This document shows, piece after piece, positions 22,036-32,386 of a DNA stretch of 64,000 nt (its first letter is position 1; each line of letters starts with the position of its first letter). The translations under genes and the position numbers were made by a program. The notes below the pieces were generated by a model. The model did no database searches. It was not told the DNA's origin and was given only the letters and a program-made list of their open reading frames with translations. This stretch comes from Echria macrotheca (taxonomy: Eukaryota > Ascomycota > Sordariomycetes > Sordariales > Schizotheciaceae): assembly GCA_030411725.1 (NCBI GenBank), contig MU839833.1, positions 992,001 through 1,056,000 on the forward strand, read 5' to 3'.

Positions 22036-25000
22036 ATGGCGGGACCCTCTGGTAAACAAACAATATCAATCACCTCCACCGACACAGCCCTCGCCCTGAT
22101 CCCACCCCGCTCCCTCTGGCGCTCCATCAACCGCCTCCGCGCAAACTACGACCAAGCCTACGAGAAATGGCCACCCCATATCAACCTGGTATACCCCTTT
22201 GTCCGTCCCGAAGTCCTCCCCGAGGCGGCGGATCGAATCTCGTCCTTTCTTCGGGACCAACAACAACAAGAACAACCCTCCTCAGACCCGTTGAGAGTAT
22301 GTCTCGACAGCACTGGCGTCTTCCTCAGGAAACACGACAACGTGATCTACCGCCACGACGGGTCGCGGCAGAACTGCGCCGAGGTTGCAAAGCTCAGGGA
22401 GCGGATCCTCGGTGCCGTGGCGGGGGAAGGGAAAGGGAAAGTCGGGGGGAAGCCGTTCCAGATGCACCTCACCGTCGGGCAGAGCGAGGGCGAGACGACG
22501 GGGTCGGTTCATCAGTTCCTGCTGGAGAAGGTCGGGTTCCTTCCCAATATCTCGTGGGACGTTGATCGGGTGTATATCCTCGTCCGCGAGCGGATTTCAT
22601 CTCAAGGGGAAAACGGCGCGCCGACGAGTCGGATGCGTGTCTGGGGCGAGATTTCTATCCCATCGGGTGAACTGTCCATCCTCCCTGATGAGCGACCATA
22701 TGCTTTCGACCTCTCGGGGTCACCAGAGGAGGAGACTACGGAATCCCAACAGCCGGCGTATTACTTTGACGACGAAACCCTCTGGACACCGCTTTCATCG
22801 ATCCACCCCGAATCTACCGCACAAGTTCTGAGAGTAGCAAGCTACAACGTCCTCGCCGAGTTCGACCACCCCCCCTCAACCTCCCGCTACGCCCACCTCA
22901 TCCGGACCATCCTCTCCGGCCCAGCCATGGCCGACATTTTGGTCTTACAAGAAGTGACCGACCATTTCCTGAACCACCTCCTCGAATCCGACGACATCCG
23001 ATCCCGCTTCCCATTCGTCTCCGCCGCGCCGCCGTCGCAGTTCGACGCCGACCCGCTCCCCAGCTTTCTGAATATCGTCGTGCTCGCCCGACACCCCTTT
23101 TTGTCGCAGACAGTCCCGCTGGGCAGACGGCACAAATCCGCCCTGGTATGCCGGTTCCCGGACCTTCTCGGCGGCGACGACGACAACAGAAAGGACGTGG
23201 TCGTGGCGGGTGTCCATCTCAGCCGGGGCCTGACGGACGGATCGGTCTCGTCGAAGAAGGGGGACATCGCGCGACTGGTCCGGTATCTCGACGACGACAA
23301 GCGCTTCCCGCCGCAGAGTAGTGTGTGTGTCGTCGCTGGCGATTTCAACCTCTCCACGTCCAGGTTCACGATCGACGCGGCGGTCGAGAAGGGCGCGTTG
23401 AGTGCGCACTCGGCAGGCCAGCTCGCTTCAGTCGACGAGATTCTCGGCGAGGCCGGGTTTGCTGATGCGTGGGCCGCCGCTGCGGCTGCCGGGCTGGATG
23501 ACGGAGGGGATGATGACCGGACCGAAAACGGGGCGGGAGAACAGGGGGCGACGTATGATCCGACTGTCAACGAGGTTGCTGCTGCCATTGTTGGGAGTGG
23601 GTATGGTATGCGTCCGCAGCGGTATGATCGCGTCTATGTCAGGGGCCACCACTCGGTGCGGGTTGGAGGGTTCAACCGGTTTGGCATGGAGAAAGGGGGA
23701 CAGACGGACAGCTATGCGAGCGACCACTGGGGCGTGCGGTGCGTGCTGGACGTCTGCGAGAAGGACCCCAAGCTCTCGGATGAGATTGCCAACCTCGTCG
23801 TGCCGGTGGATTTTGTCCCGGCGACGGGGCATCTCCAGAACGGCCTCGAGCAGACGCTCGCCGACCTGGGCGTGTTTCCCACCGACGAAGACATCTCTCA
23901 CCGGAAAGAGGCTCTCTCCCTGCTGAAGAGCGTCCTGCTAGACGAGTCCTCATCCACCACAATCTCTTCTCCTTTGGTCGTCGTGCCAGTCGGATCGTAC
24001 GGTCTCGGGGTATGGACTCCGTCGTCAGACATGGACATACTCTGCATCGGCCCCTTCAGCGCCTCGACATTCTTCTCGCTGGCCACGCGCCGCCTGCGCA
24101 GGTCCCCCGACGTCCGCATCCTCCGTCGCGTGCACGCCAACACCGGCACCATGCTCGAGCTCGACGTCAAGGGCATCAAGACGGACCTGCAATACTGCCC
24201 GGCCACCGCGGTAGCCGAGCAGTGGCCGCGGATCCTGCGAGCCCCGGCCGACCACGCCGTCTGGGCCCTCGCGGCCTCGACGCTGGCCAAGCTGAAGGCC
24301 GCCCGCGACATGGACTACATCAAGCGGTCCGTCCCCGACCTGGCCGTGTTCCGCCTCGCCCACCGCGCCGTCAAGACGTGGGCAAAGCGACGGGGCGTGT
24401 ACGCCGCCCGCTTCGGCTACCTCGGGGGCATCCAGATCGCGCTGATGCTGGCGCGCGTGTACAAGCTACTAGCCGCCTCCGACGAACAAATCACAGTCGA
24501 GGATCTACTGGTTTCCTTCTTCGAGCACTACGCCTCCTTCCCCTTCCAGACGAAAATGGTATTCGACCCCTTCTTCCACAAGGCCCGGTTGCCATACACC
24601 CGCTCCCCGCGCGAGCCGCTCGCCATCCTGGGCTACTTCCCGCCCGCGCTGAACACGACGCCCGCGGCCTCGCCGCCGTCAGCAAGCACGCTAGCCGCCG
24701 AGTTCCGCTCGGCCGCGGCCCTCCTCCGCCAGCCCGAAACCACATGGTCCTCTTTTTTTGGCTGGTCTGACGGCGCCGCCGCGTTCCTCGCCGCGCACAG
24801 GTCCTTCGCGAAGATCTCCCTGCAGTACTGGGGCATGTCGCTCGCGCGGGGCAGCCGGTTCGTCGGCTGGGTCGAGAGCCGCTGTGTTGGATTACTGGTC
24901 GACATGGCGCGGCGGACGGGCCCCAAGATCACGGCGAGGATGTGGCCTGCGCGGTTTGTCGAGGCTCCTCCTCTCCCCCGGAACAGCAGCAGCACTGAAG

Positions 25001-25728
25001 AAGAAGAAGAGGAGGAGGAGGAGGAAGAGGAGGAAAGAGACTACGCGGGCAGCTACCTCATCGGCCTCTCGCGGGATGATGAATCGGCGTACTCCAAGGA
25101 GGACATGCAACTCGCCCTGGGCGGGCTTCGTACCGCGCTCGCCCGCTTCGAGGAGACGATGCGCGCCGACGCAAAGTACTTTGATCCCCGGACGTGCTGG
25201 CTCGCCGCCGAGATTGTTTCTAGTTCTGAGCTTGGTCATAATCTCGAGCTCGATACGCGCGAGTGGGGTGAGTATACCCCCGGCGAGGAGGAGGATGACG
25301 ATACCGAAGACGAAGACGAAGACGGTGATGAGTCCGGCAGCGGCGGTGACAATGACGACCCGCTCGAGGACGGGGGGGTCGCTGGTCTTTCTCTAATCCA
25401 AAAGAAAAAGAAGAACAAGAAGGGGAAGGGAAAGAAGGATGACGCAGAACAGCACTTCAAGCTCGAGCCGGGGAAGAAACTGAGGTCGGCCGCGGACGTC
25501 ATGAATCGTCTCCGCTGGGATCCTGCGCTCGAGAGTGCATCGTACGTGGTCGGGTATGAGGACCGGTTCGTGGGCGCGAGGGAGAAGGCGTTGGATGCGT
25601 GGAAGACGGAGCAGACGGACGAGGAGTTTATCCCGCAGCACCGGATTCTGTACTTCCGCAGGGTGGATGGCGAGGTGGTCTGGGAGAGGCGGACGCGGAC
25701 GGATCATGTTTTTGGGAGCGGGCTGTGA
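22036..25728 (+). CDS. Multidomain RNA end-processing protein: 2H phosphoesterase, EEP nuclease, nucleotidyltransferase, MJ1316 domain
   Basis: One intronless frame of 1,230 residues joins four RNA-related domains. (1) Residues 1-230, 2H/LigT-like phosphoesterase with 'WPPHINLVYPFV' (His48, HxN variant of the HxT motif) and 'MHLTVGQ' (HxT). (2) About 265-575, endonuclease/exonuclease/phosphatase fold with 'RVASYNVLAEF', 'LVLQEVT' (metal-binding Glu), 'VAGDFNLS' and 'YASDHWGV'. (3) About 600-980, polymerase-beta/poly(A) polymerase-type nucleotidyltransferase with 'PVGSYGLGVWTPSSDMDILC' (GS...DxD) and the third carboxylate in 'ELDVKGIKTDLQY'. (4) About 1145-1230, MJ1316/DUF504 domain ('AADVMNRLRWDP', 'YVVGYEDRF', 'FIPQHRILYFRR', 'GEVVWERRTR'), thought to recognise RNA cyclic-phosphate ends. 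Polyglutamate, acidic and Lys-rich linkers (about 988-1007, 1082-1145) separate the last domains. Family knowledge suggests removing a 2',3'-cyclic phosphate, trimming and re-tailing RNA; the substrate is unknown. Nearly all catalytic residues are intact. Confidence 0.9.
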   Translation: MAGPSGKQTISITSTDTALALIPPRSLWRSINRLRANYDQAYEKWPPHINLVYPFVRPEVLPEAADRISSFLRDQQQQEQPSSDPLRVCLDSTGVFLRKHDNVIYRHDGSRQNCAEVAKLRERILGAVAGEGKGKVGGKPFQMHLTVGQSEGETTGSVHQFLLEKVGFLPNISWDVDRVYILVRERISSQGENGAPTSRMRVWGEISIPSGELSILPDERPYAFDLSGSPEEETTESQQPAYYFDDETLWTPLSSIHPESTAQVLRVASYNVLAEFDHPPSTSRYAHLIRTILSGPAMADILVLQEVTDHFLNHLLESDDIRSRFPFVSAAPPSQFDADPLPSFLNIVVLARHPFLSQTVPLGRRHKSALVCRFPDLLGGDDDNRKDVVVAGVHLSRGLTDGSVSSKKGDIARLVRYLDDDKRFPPQSSVCVVAGDFNLSTSRFTIDAAVEKGALSAHSAGQLASVDEILGEAGFADAWAAAAAAGLDDGGDDDRTENGAGEQGATYDPTVNEVAAAIVGSGYGMRPQRYDRVYVRGHHSVRVGGFNRFGMEKGGQTDSYASDHWGVRCVLDVCEKDPKLSDEIANLVVPVDFVPATGHLQNGLEQTLADLGVFPTDEDISHRKEALSLLKSVLLDESSSTTISSPLVVVPVGSYGLGVWTPSSDMDILCIGPFSASTFFSLATRRLRRSPDVRILRRVHANTGTMLELDVKGIKTDLQYCPATAVAEQWPRILRAPADHAVWALAASTLAKLKAARDMDYIKRSVPDLAVFRLAHRAVKTWAKRRGVYAARFGYLGGIQIALMLARVYKLLAASDEQITVEDLLVSFFEHYASFPFQTKMVFDPFFHKARLPYTRSPREPLAILGYFPPALNTTPAASPPSASTLAAEFRSAAALLRQPETTWSSFFGWSDGAAAFLAAHRSFAKISLQYWGMSLARGSRFVGWVESRCVGLLVDMARRTGPKITARMWPARFVEAPPLPRNSSSTEEEEEEEEEEEEERDYAGSYLIGLSRDDESAYSKEDMQLALGGLRTALARFEETMRADAKYFDPRTCWLAAEIVSSSELGHNLELDTREWGEYTPGEEEDDDTEDEDEDGDESGSGGDNDDPLEDGGVAGLSLIQKKKKNKKGKGKKDDAEQHFKLEPGKKLRSAADVMNRLRWDPALESASYVVGYEDRFVGAREKALDAWKTEQTDEEFIPQHRILYFRRVDGEVVWERRTRTDHVFGSGL

Positions 25729-26165
25729 GTGTTTTCTCACAATGTTCAATTATGGAGAAAATATTAGGGGGGATTGCGGAAAGATCAAAAGGGGGTGCAT
25801 CCCTATCAGATGCCTGTATATAGATACCCCAATATGATCCTGTCCAAGGAGGGAGAGGGGGATGCTGCTTGAGGTGAATGTGTGGTATCCAAGGTAGATC
25901 CATATGTCTAATGTCATTGGCTGCCCTTTTCATCGGGAGGTAGGCGGACAATAATGGGACTTCTTGGTTTGTGCTCAAAACACGTTCGAGCAGTAATACC
26001 ATTCAGTGCCCCATAGACATGTCCGCGACTTATACACCTCGACGCCTCAATATCCAGCCGGCATACTTATACACGCCTTCTAGCCCAAGTCTACATCATC
26101 AATACACCTCTATCAGTACACTCCAGTACAACAAAATCATACATACCCGCGCTTCAAACCCCCCC
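25729..26165. other. Convergent intergenic region
   Basis: Between the 3' ends of the RNA-processing fusion gene and COQ3; relatively AT-rich, no gene seen. Confidence 0.5.
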
Positions 26166-27122
26166 TCACCCCACCCTCTGCACCCCAAAAAAGTAATTCC
26201 CAACCTTCTCACTCCCCTTCACTTCCTTCCACCCCAGCCCAGGCACATACACAACCCCCACCACAACCGGCACCCCCCACCCCTCCCTCTTCCCAAAGAA
26301 GGCCCTCAGCTCGTCCTCATTGATATACTTGTCCCAATCGTGCGTCCCCTTGGGCACAATCCCCAACAAATCCTCGGCCACAAAATTCGTCGTCAGCCAG
26401 CTCGTCCACGTGCGCGCGATCGTGCTCAGCACAAGCCACCCGCCCGGCCTGACCCTCTGCCCGCACCGCTCCAGGAACGCGGCCGGGTTGTCGACGTGCT
26501 CGACGACCTCGAAGCACGAGACCACGTCAAAGTTTTGGTACTTTTCGTCAGAAGCAGGGAGTGTCTCGATCGTTGCGTCGAGGTATTCGAGCTTGGAAGA
26601 GAGGGACGGATCCCGCCGCGCGTGGGACCGGGCGACGGCGAGGATCGACGGCGTCGGGTCGATGGCTATGACGGAAGATGTGGTGGGGAGGCGGGCGGCG
26701 GATTCGGCGAAGATGCCGCCGCCGCAGCCTACGTCTAGGTAGCGCAGGGGCGGTGGTGTACGAGAAGAAGAAGAAGAAGAAGAAGAAGAAGAGGCGAGGC
26801 AGCGCGTGATGAAGTCGTGGCGGAGGGGGTTCATAAGGTGTAAAATTCGGGACGGGCCGTGGGGGTCCCACCAGGTTGAGGCGAGGGCTGTGAAGTGGGA
26901 TACCTCGGAGGGGTTGACAGAGGACGAAGAAGAGGAGGAGTGGTGCCGGGTTGGGATCGTCCTCCTCCCTGGGGAGGCTGGCAGTGGGCGGTGGTCTCGT
27001 CGTGCGGCTAGAATGGGTCGGGAGAGAGGCGATCCCGTCGTTATCGGCCGGATGCCGACGGACTGCCTCGCGTGCCGGAGCATCGTCGTCGCGGCCCGTA
27101 TGGGCGCCGGTGACGGGCGCAT
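26166..27122 (-). CDS. coq3: Ubiquinone biosynthesis O-methyltransferase COQ3, mitochondrial
   Basis: An intronless 318-residue enzyme that carries out both O-methylations of the ubiquinone ring with S-adenosylmethionine in the mitochondrial matrix CoQ complex. UbiG/Coq3 features in order: 'EVSHFTALASTWWDPHGPSR' (typical F..ia..WWdp.G), 'LHLMNPLRHDFI', SAM motif I 'LRYLDVGCGGGIFAESAARL', 'VIAIDPTPSILAVARSHA', 'FDVVSCFEVVEHVDNPAAFL', 'LVLSTIARTW' and 'GTHDWDKYINEDEL'. The first 80 residues are rich in Arg, Ser and Ala without acidic residues, as in a mitochondrial presequence. A Ser10 run encoded by GAA/GAG-type repeats on the plus strand (about 26766-26792) sits between 'RCLA' and 'RTPPPLRYLDVG'. 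The frame is open further upstream, but the ATG at 27122 gives a normal presequence; ATG 27083 is an alternative. Confidence 0.94.
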   Translation of the reverse strand: MRPSPAPIRAATTMLRHARQSVGIRPITTGSPLSRPILAARRDHRPLPASPGRRTIPTRHHSSSSSSSVNPSEVSHFTALASTWWDPHGPSRILHLMNPLRHDFITRCLASSSSSSSSSSRTPPPLRYLDVGCGGGIFAESAARLPTTSSVIAIDPTPSILAVARSHARRDPSLSSKLEYLDATIETLPASDEKYQNFDVVSCFEVVEHVDNPAAFLERCGQRVRPGGWLVLSTIARTWTSWLTTNFVAEDLLGIVPKGTHDWDKYINEDELRAFFGKREGWGVPVVVGVVYVPGLGWKEVKGSEKVGNYFFGVQRVG

Positions 27123-28213
27123 CTTGGCGGATGGTTGATTACGATTTACCGCGCGGGCGGAGACACGGGGAACGTTCAAGTTGGATGCGCAATGTGCAAA
27201 TGCTTGCATGCGCAATTGGCAAATCGGCTTGCAGCTGGCGGGTTGGCGGGCGGCAGGGATCACCAGAAAACGTTCTAGAAGGCTTCTAGCGCCAATTACA
27301 GCGGTGCCCCTCCTTCCGACCCCTCGTCTCCGCCCACTGCTGGGTTCTCTGCCCCGCACCGGCCGGGCGAGACGCCCACCTGCCCTACCCACACTGACTC
27401 CCCACCATCGAGGTTGTGACTGTGTGAATCTCCGGGCGTCGGCCGATCACAAGGCACAAAAGACAAACGGGCCAAAGCCGAGGGTTTGTCAGCGCCCATT
27501 TGTGTACTCTGTCCCTTTCGCTTGTAGTCTCGGTCTGGCTGGGTCGGCGGGTTACGTAAGACCGCTTCCACACTTTGTAATCTTTTTGGCTTTGCAACGG
27601 GGGTGTCGAGGAGCTTGATGGGTTACTAGCATTTCAATAGTGACAAGACTTGTCAGCGCCTGTCAGCGATTTTGCCCAGGGTCGTCGGCATCCGGGAGCG
27701 GGCGTGGGATGTGCGGAAGCATAGAGTAGTAAGCGGTTGAAGTCGAAGGCCGAGGGGAACTGCATACCGTGTGACCCCACCATAAGCAGGAAGGGCTCAT
27801 GCCGGTCGATTGGGTCCTCCTTTTTACATACATGCTCATATATACCCAGGAGTAATTGCCTTCGTGTATTCAGGATCTAGAAGAGGAAGAAGAAAAATTG
27901 TTTTTGTTTCTTTTCTGGAGCCGACGTGATCAGGAGCCCCAATAACTACCCCGTAGACGAACCCGAGTGATCACTTGACAATCGCTGCCGAAACCGCTCG
28001 CCGGCTGAGCTCAACTCTTGCGACTGCCGATTCCCGCGGCCCTCGACTCACTCCAGACCATCCGACTCCGCGACCGTTTCTTGCGCCCTCAGTCGAAACC
28101 CACGCAGACAGCCTTGTCGAACCGACCGAGTCGCACAAGAGTAACAGACTACAGCAATCCAAGGACGCACACAAGGAATTGGTGGGGGGGCAAACAGCAG
28201 CAGCAGCAAAAAA
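27123..28213. other. Divergent promoter region of COQ3 and RIB3
   Basis: About 1.1 kb with no supported gene. The right end is rich in CAG/AAA just before the RIB3 ATG. Confidence 0.45.
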
Positions 28214-28967
28214 ATGCCTTCCACATTAATCGATCAATCCAAATTCGACACGATCCCCGACGTGATCCAAGCCTTCCGTACGTCTTTTCTCCCCATCCCA
28301 TGGCCACTCACAAACTAACAAAATAAATAAAAAAGGAGATGGCCAATTCGTAGTCGTCCTCGACGACCCCTCCCGCGAAAACGAAGCCGACCTAATCATC
28401 GCCGCGGAATCCATCACGACGCAGCAAATGGCCTTCATGATCCGCCACTCATCAGGCCTGATCTGCGCGCCCCTCCTCCCGCAGCGCACGCAAGCCCTCG
28501 CCCTCCCGCAAATGGTCGAGCACAACGAGGACCCGCGCACGACGGCCTACACCATATCCGTCGACGCGGCCGACCCGTCCGTCACCACCGGAATCTCGGC
28601 GCACGACCGCGCGCTCGCCTGCCGCATGCTCGCTTCTGATCAATCAGGCCCGGACGACTTCCGCCGCCCGGGCCACGTCTTCCCGCTGCGCGCGCGGCCC
28701 GGCGGCGTGCGGCAGCGCCGCGGACACACCGAGGCCGCCGTCGACCTGTGCCGGCTCGCGGGCAAGAAGCCGGCGGCTGTTATTTGTGAGTTGGTCGAGG
28801 ACGGCGTCGAGGTTCCCGGCCGGGCGGTGCGCGAGGATCCCGGGATGCTGCGGGGCGAGGCCTGCGTCGAGTTTGCTCGCCGCTGGGGACTGCGCGTGTG
28901 CACGATTGCGGATATGGTGCAGTATCTGGAGAAGACGGAGGGCAAGTTGCAGATCAATGGGTCATAA
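28214..28967 (+). CDS. rib3: 3,4-dihydroxy-2-butanone 4-phosphate synthase
   Basis: Exons 28214-28277 and 28336-28967 encode 231 residues. The enzyme converts ribulose 5-phosphate to formate and 3,4-dihydroxy-2-butanone 4-phosphate, the four-carbon unit of riboflavin. Diagnostic motifs are all present: 'FVVVLDDPSRENEADLIIAA' (metal and substrate acidic loop), 'QMAFMIRHSSGLICAPL', 'DPRTTAYTISVDAAD', 'TTGISAHDRALACRML', 'DFRRPGHVFPLRARPGGV' and 'RRGHTEAAVDLCRLAG'. It is a monofunctional enzyme: the frame ends after the DHBPS domain with no GTP cyclohydrolase II fusion, as normal for fungi. The 58-bp intron sits 21 codons in and ends in an A-rich acceptor (AAAAAAG). Confidence 0.96.
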
Positions 28968-29321
28968 AGTGGTGGGCATGGCATGTAATGGTTGTGTGAA
29001 CCGGGGTATTACATGGACGGACTGCGGTATTTGTACATACGGGCCAGTGTAGAACATACTTGGCTGGGAACGGCAAGCGACTACGATCCGGTAGTCAGGA
29101 GAGACTGCATTGGGCGGATGGGTTTTTGTTTTGTATTTTGGGCATTGGAAAGACAAAAACTGGCTTTATGCTCTAGGGTCACAATCTCATCACATTTGGC
29201 GTTTCTAAAAGGGGTCCGATCACGTTGGACATTGACATGAGACATCTCGTCAGCCATGGATGTGTGTACTATAAAAATCAAGCTTGTTCCAGCGGTATTC
29301 CAGATCACCAGGAAACCACAG
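28968..29321. other. Convergent intergenic region RIB3 / UTP14
   Basis: 354 bp between two stop codons; no gene seen, presumably 3' UTRs. Confidence 0.5.
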
Positions 29322-32028
29322 CTATACCATGGGCTTCGACATGGGCGCAATGATACCCTGCTTGACGATAACCCGCGGTTTCGTCGCCCCCTGGAACGTC
29401 TCCTTGGTGCTCCATTCCGGTCCGATCGGTAGCCGGAGCGAGCGCTCATACTGCTGATGGCTCTCATAAGGATGAGGCAGCTGCGAGGCCAGATACTTGT
29501 CGTTCTGTACACCAGTTAGCACCAACAAACCCTAAAAAGGGGCAACCCTATCGTACCTTTTTAATCCGTCTCTCGCTGATAATCACCCCCTTGAGCTTGA
29601 AATCCTGCCTGTCCTTCTTCTTGATGCCTTCTATCTTGGTGATGTTCCGTCCCATCTGCCGCCTCTTCTCCCGGCTGCTGATACCCTCGCCAACCCAGCC
29701 GCCCCAGCCAGGTAACGAATTGTCAACCTCCTTGTCGTCGTCTTCCTTCTCCATCTCGGCCTTTTCTCGCTCAAAATCGCCCATGACATCCTCGCCCGCA
29801 AAGGCCATCTCGATCAGCTTCTGGTCACGGATGGCTATGGGCAGGTGGACGGCCGCTTCGTCATCTGAGTCTTGCGCCTCCGCCTCGGCCGTTTGTCCAC
29901 TCGCAGCCGCCTTGGGTTTCGCGGCCTTTTTAGTCGCCAACATGCCGGCGTTGGACAGGTCGAGCTCATCCACGGCGCCCTTGGGCACCTTTTTCTTGCG
30001 ACCCTCTTGCCCGACTCGAGACCACCCGCCAGCGCCAGCACTGGGAGCCGGAGGTGAAGCGTCCCTTTCCGCGGCAGCTGAGACTGATGTAGAGATGGCC
30101 TTTGCCTTGGAGGCCGGCGGCTCAGCGGCTTCGCCAGATGTCTTCTTGCCTTTGCCTGAGAGAAAGGGGTTGGCAGCAGGTGTTAGCCCCATGCCGAATT
30201 TTTTACGGCCGACGTCAACATCCTCGGAGTCATCTTCTTCGTCCGAGTCAAGTTGACGACGTATGCTCGCAACAAGTTCGTCGTTCTCCTTTTTCCGCTC
30301 CGCTTCGGCGTTTTGCATAAACTTCATCGCCATGATGCCCGACGTCGGTTTTTCGTCCTCGTACGCAGCAGCCCGCTCGAGCTCCTCCAGCAGTCGTCGC
30401 TTCCCAAACCCTTGCTCCGCGTCGTCAGACGCATCAGACATGTCGTCGTCATCATCGTCCTCATCATCCGAGTCTTTAGCACGGCCCTCGACACGCCGCC
30501 GTAGTTCTTCCTTCCGTTGTGCCATCTCGGTGAGTCCGGCACGGAAGTCGTCGTCCCAGACAGCACGGCCAGCTTTCTTCCCCAACTTAGCCCACTTGCT
30601 CTCCCTGTGCTTCGTACCCACTCTCTCCAGTGCTCTCCGCCTGTCAGCGGCCTCGCGTTCTTCGTCTGAGTCCAGATCGCCGGCCTCCCGGATTGCTTCG
30701 GCGTCGCGGAGGGCCTCTTTGCGGTGGATACGACGATAAGCCTTGCTCTTGATCTTCTTGATGCGCTTGGCCCGAGCGGCTTCCCGAGAATGCAATTCCC
30801 TTTCCTTACGTCGCTGTCGCGCGAGCTCTATCTGCTCCGCCATAGACAGCTTCTCCTCGGCAGCTGTCTCGCCCTCCGTGGTCTCCTTAGCAGGCTTAGC
30901 GCTTGGTCCCAGACCGCTCTCCTCCATGATAGTCAGGATAGTCTGCTCTAGCTCGGTACCGGTGTTCTTCTTGGTCAGAGGCATAAGCTCCCCGTTATCG
31001 AGGCCGGCATTGTGGGCGTTTTGAGCGAGCGGAAAGAAAAGATGGTCGGCTCGGCGGTTTTGTTTCACTGTATCGATCCATCTATCGAGAGTTTCGGTTG
31101 TTTTCTCGTATGCTGCGGCCCGCAGGAGACGGTCTTGTTGTCTTTTCGCAAGCGGAACATCCAGCTTTTTTGACGAGCCAGGTTTCGTAGCCTTTTCTTC
31201 CTTGTTCATGAGCTTGAGCGACTTTTTGATGTGAGGGTCCTTCACTCCGGCCAGACCGAGATCTTTAAGACTGATTTTCGACTTCTGCTTGGGTCCAGTT
31301 GGCTCTTCTTCGTCTGAGTCGTCCCCGGCAAAGCCCGCAATCATGTCCTGGAGGGCATCCAGCTTGGACGGATGATCATCATCGTCCTCGCTCTCGCTGG
31401 ATTCCTGGCTCGATTCCTCCTCGGAGCCGGAACCCTCTTCTTCGTCCTCGGATTCGTCCTCCTCGTATTGATCCAGGGCCGTGGCGAGATCAATGGCATC
31501 CGAGCCAAGGGATTCGAGATCTTCGTCATCCTCTTCTTCGTCGTCATTTTGGCTCTTCTTCTTCTTTGGTTTACCACCAAATGCATAGCCCTCGAACTTC
31601 TCCTCGTCGCTTTCCCCAAAGGCTTCGTCCGAGTCGATCTCGGAATCCTCGTCGCCCTCCTCTACACCAACATGCCACTCCTCCTCGTCGCCGTCATCAT
31701 CGCCGCCAGAAAACCCGTCGAAATCGTCCTCGTCGCCTCCCTTGCGCGCCCGCTTCTTGACCGGCGGCCCGGCATCCTCATCGTCCTCGTCCTCGTCGTC
31801 ATCATCGTCGTCGCCTCCATGTTGCCTCTTGTTGCTGCTGCGCTCGGCCGGGTCCGAGTCCAAGTCGCGTGTCCGCACGCCCTTTGGCTTCCTCGAGGGG
31901 ACCTGCTGCTCGGCGATGGCAAATGCGTCAAGCGCCTTGGTCGCGCGCGCCCGGCTGCTCGGTTTTCTCGGCTTCTTGGGCCCGGAAGCCGGGAGAAGTG
32001 ATCTGCCGTGTGCCTGGCGTCCTGGCAT
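29322..32028 (-). CDS. utp14: U3 snoRNP / SSU processome protein UTP14
   Basis: Exons 32028-29557 and 29504-29322 encode 884 residues. Utp14 is a nucleolar component of the small-subunit processome that binds U3 and activates the helicase Dhr1 during 18S rRNA maturation. The N-terminal third consists of long Asp/Glu/Ser tracts alternating with basic patches. The conserved Utp14 body starts around 'DPHIKKSLKLMNKEEKA', then 'LAKRQQDRLLRAAAYEKT' with 'LDRWIDTVKQNRRADHLFFP', 'KIKSKAYRRIHRKEALRD' and 'ESKWAKLGKKAGRAVWDDDF'. The C-terminal hallmark 'SLPGWGGWVGEGIS' is followed by 'FKLKGVIISERRIKK' and, after a 52-bp intron, 'NDKYLASQLPHPYESHQQYE'. The ATG at 32028 was chosen; in-frame upstream sequence has no family resemblance. 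It is transcribed divergently from MRPL27. Confidence 0.95.
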
Positions 32029-32170
32029 GTTCAAACACTGAAGAAAGGAACGAATTGTCAAGCAAAAAAGTTCCAAGCTCCAGGTGCTGGACGGCCTGCA
32101 ATACTGTAATTTTCTGCCGGATGTACAAATTCCAGTAATTTTTGGCGGTGAGGGTGGGGCATGTCAAGTC

Positions 32171-32182
32171 GTTATCGATAAG
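32171..32182. promoter_or_regulatory. GTTATCGATAAG element in the UTP14/MRPL27 promoter
   Basis: Eleven bases are identical to the palindrome at 19966-19977. It lies 143 bp from the UTP14 start and 205 bp from the MRPL27 start, inside the 358-bp divergent intergenic region. Function is inferred only from position and recurrence. Confidence 0.4.
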
Positions 32183-32386
32183 TATGCCAAGAATCGGGGC
32201 CGGGCCGGGCTAGGCTTCGCATTTCGAGATCGCTTTCAAACCGCCAAAAGTTTTGTCGCGATGTCCGTTGTTGGAAATCAACTCGATCAATCGCACCGTT
32301 AACCAGCCCTTCGACGCCCATTAACTTCCGCAACCCACCTGGGTCGGCCGAATTGATTTAGCTACCAGCCGTCCGTACTCGCAACA

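Noticed and set aside
27123..27392. Longer N-terminus for COQ3
   Set aside because: The frame stays open, but the extra residues have no known counterpart and the ATG at 27122 already gives a good presequence.
29591..32001. Long plus-strand frames opposite UTP14
   Set aside because: They arise from the repetitive Asp/Glu/Ser codons of UTP14 read in reverse; composition and Ser/Leu bias show they are shadows.
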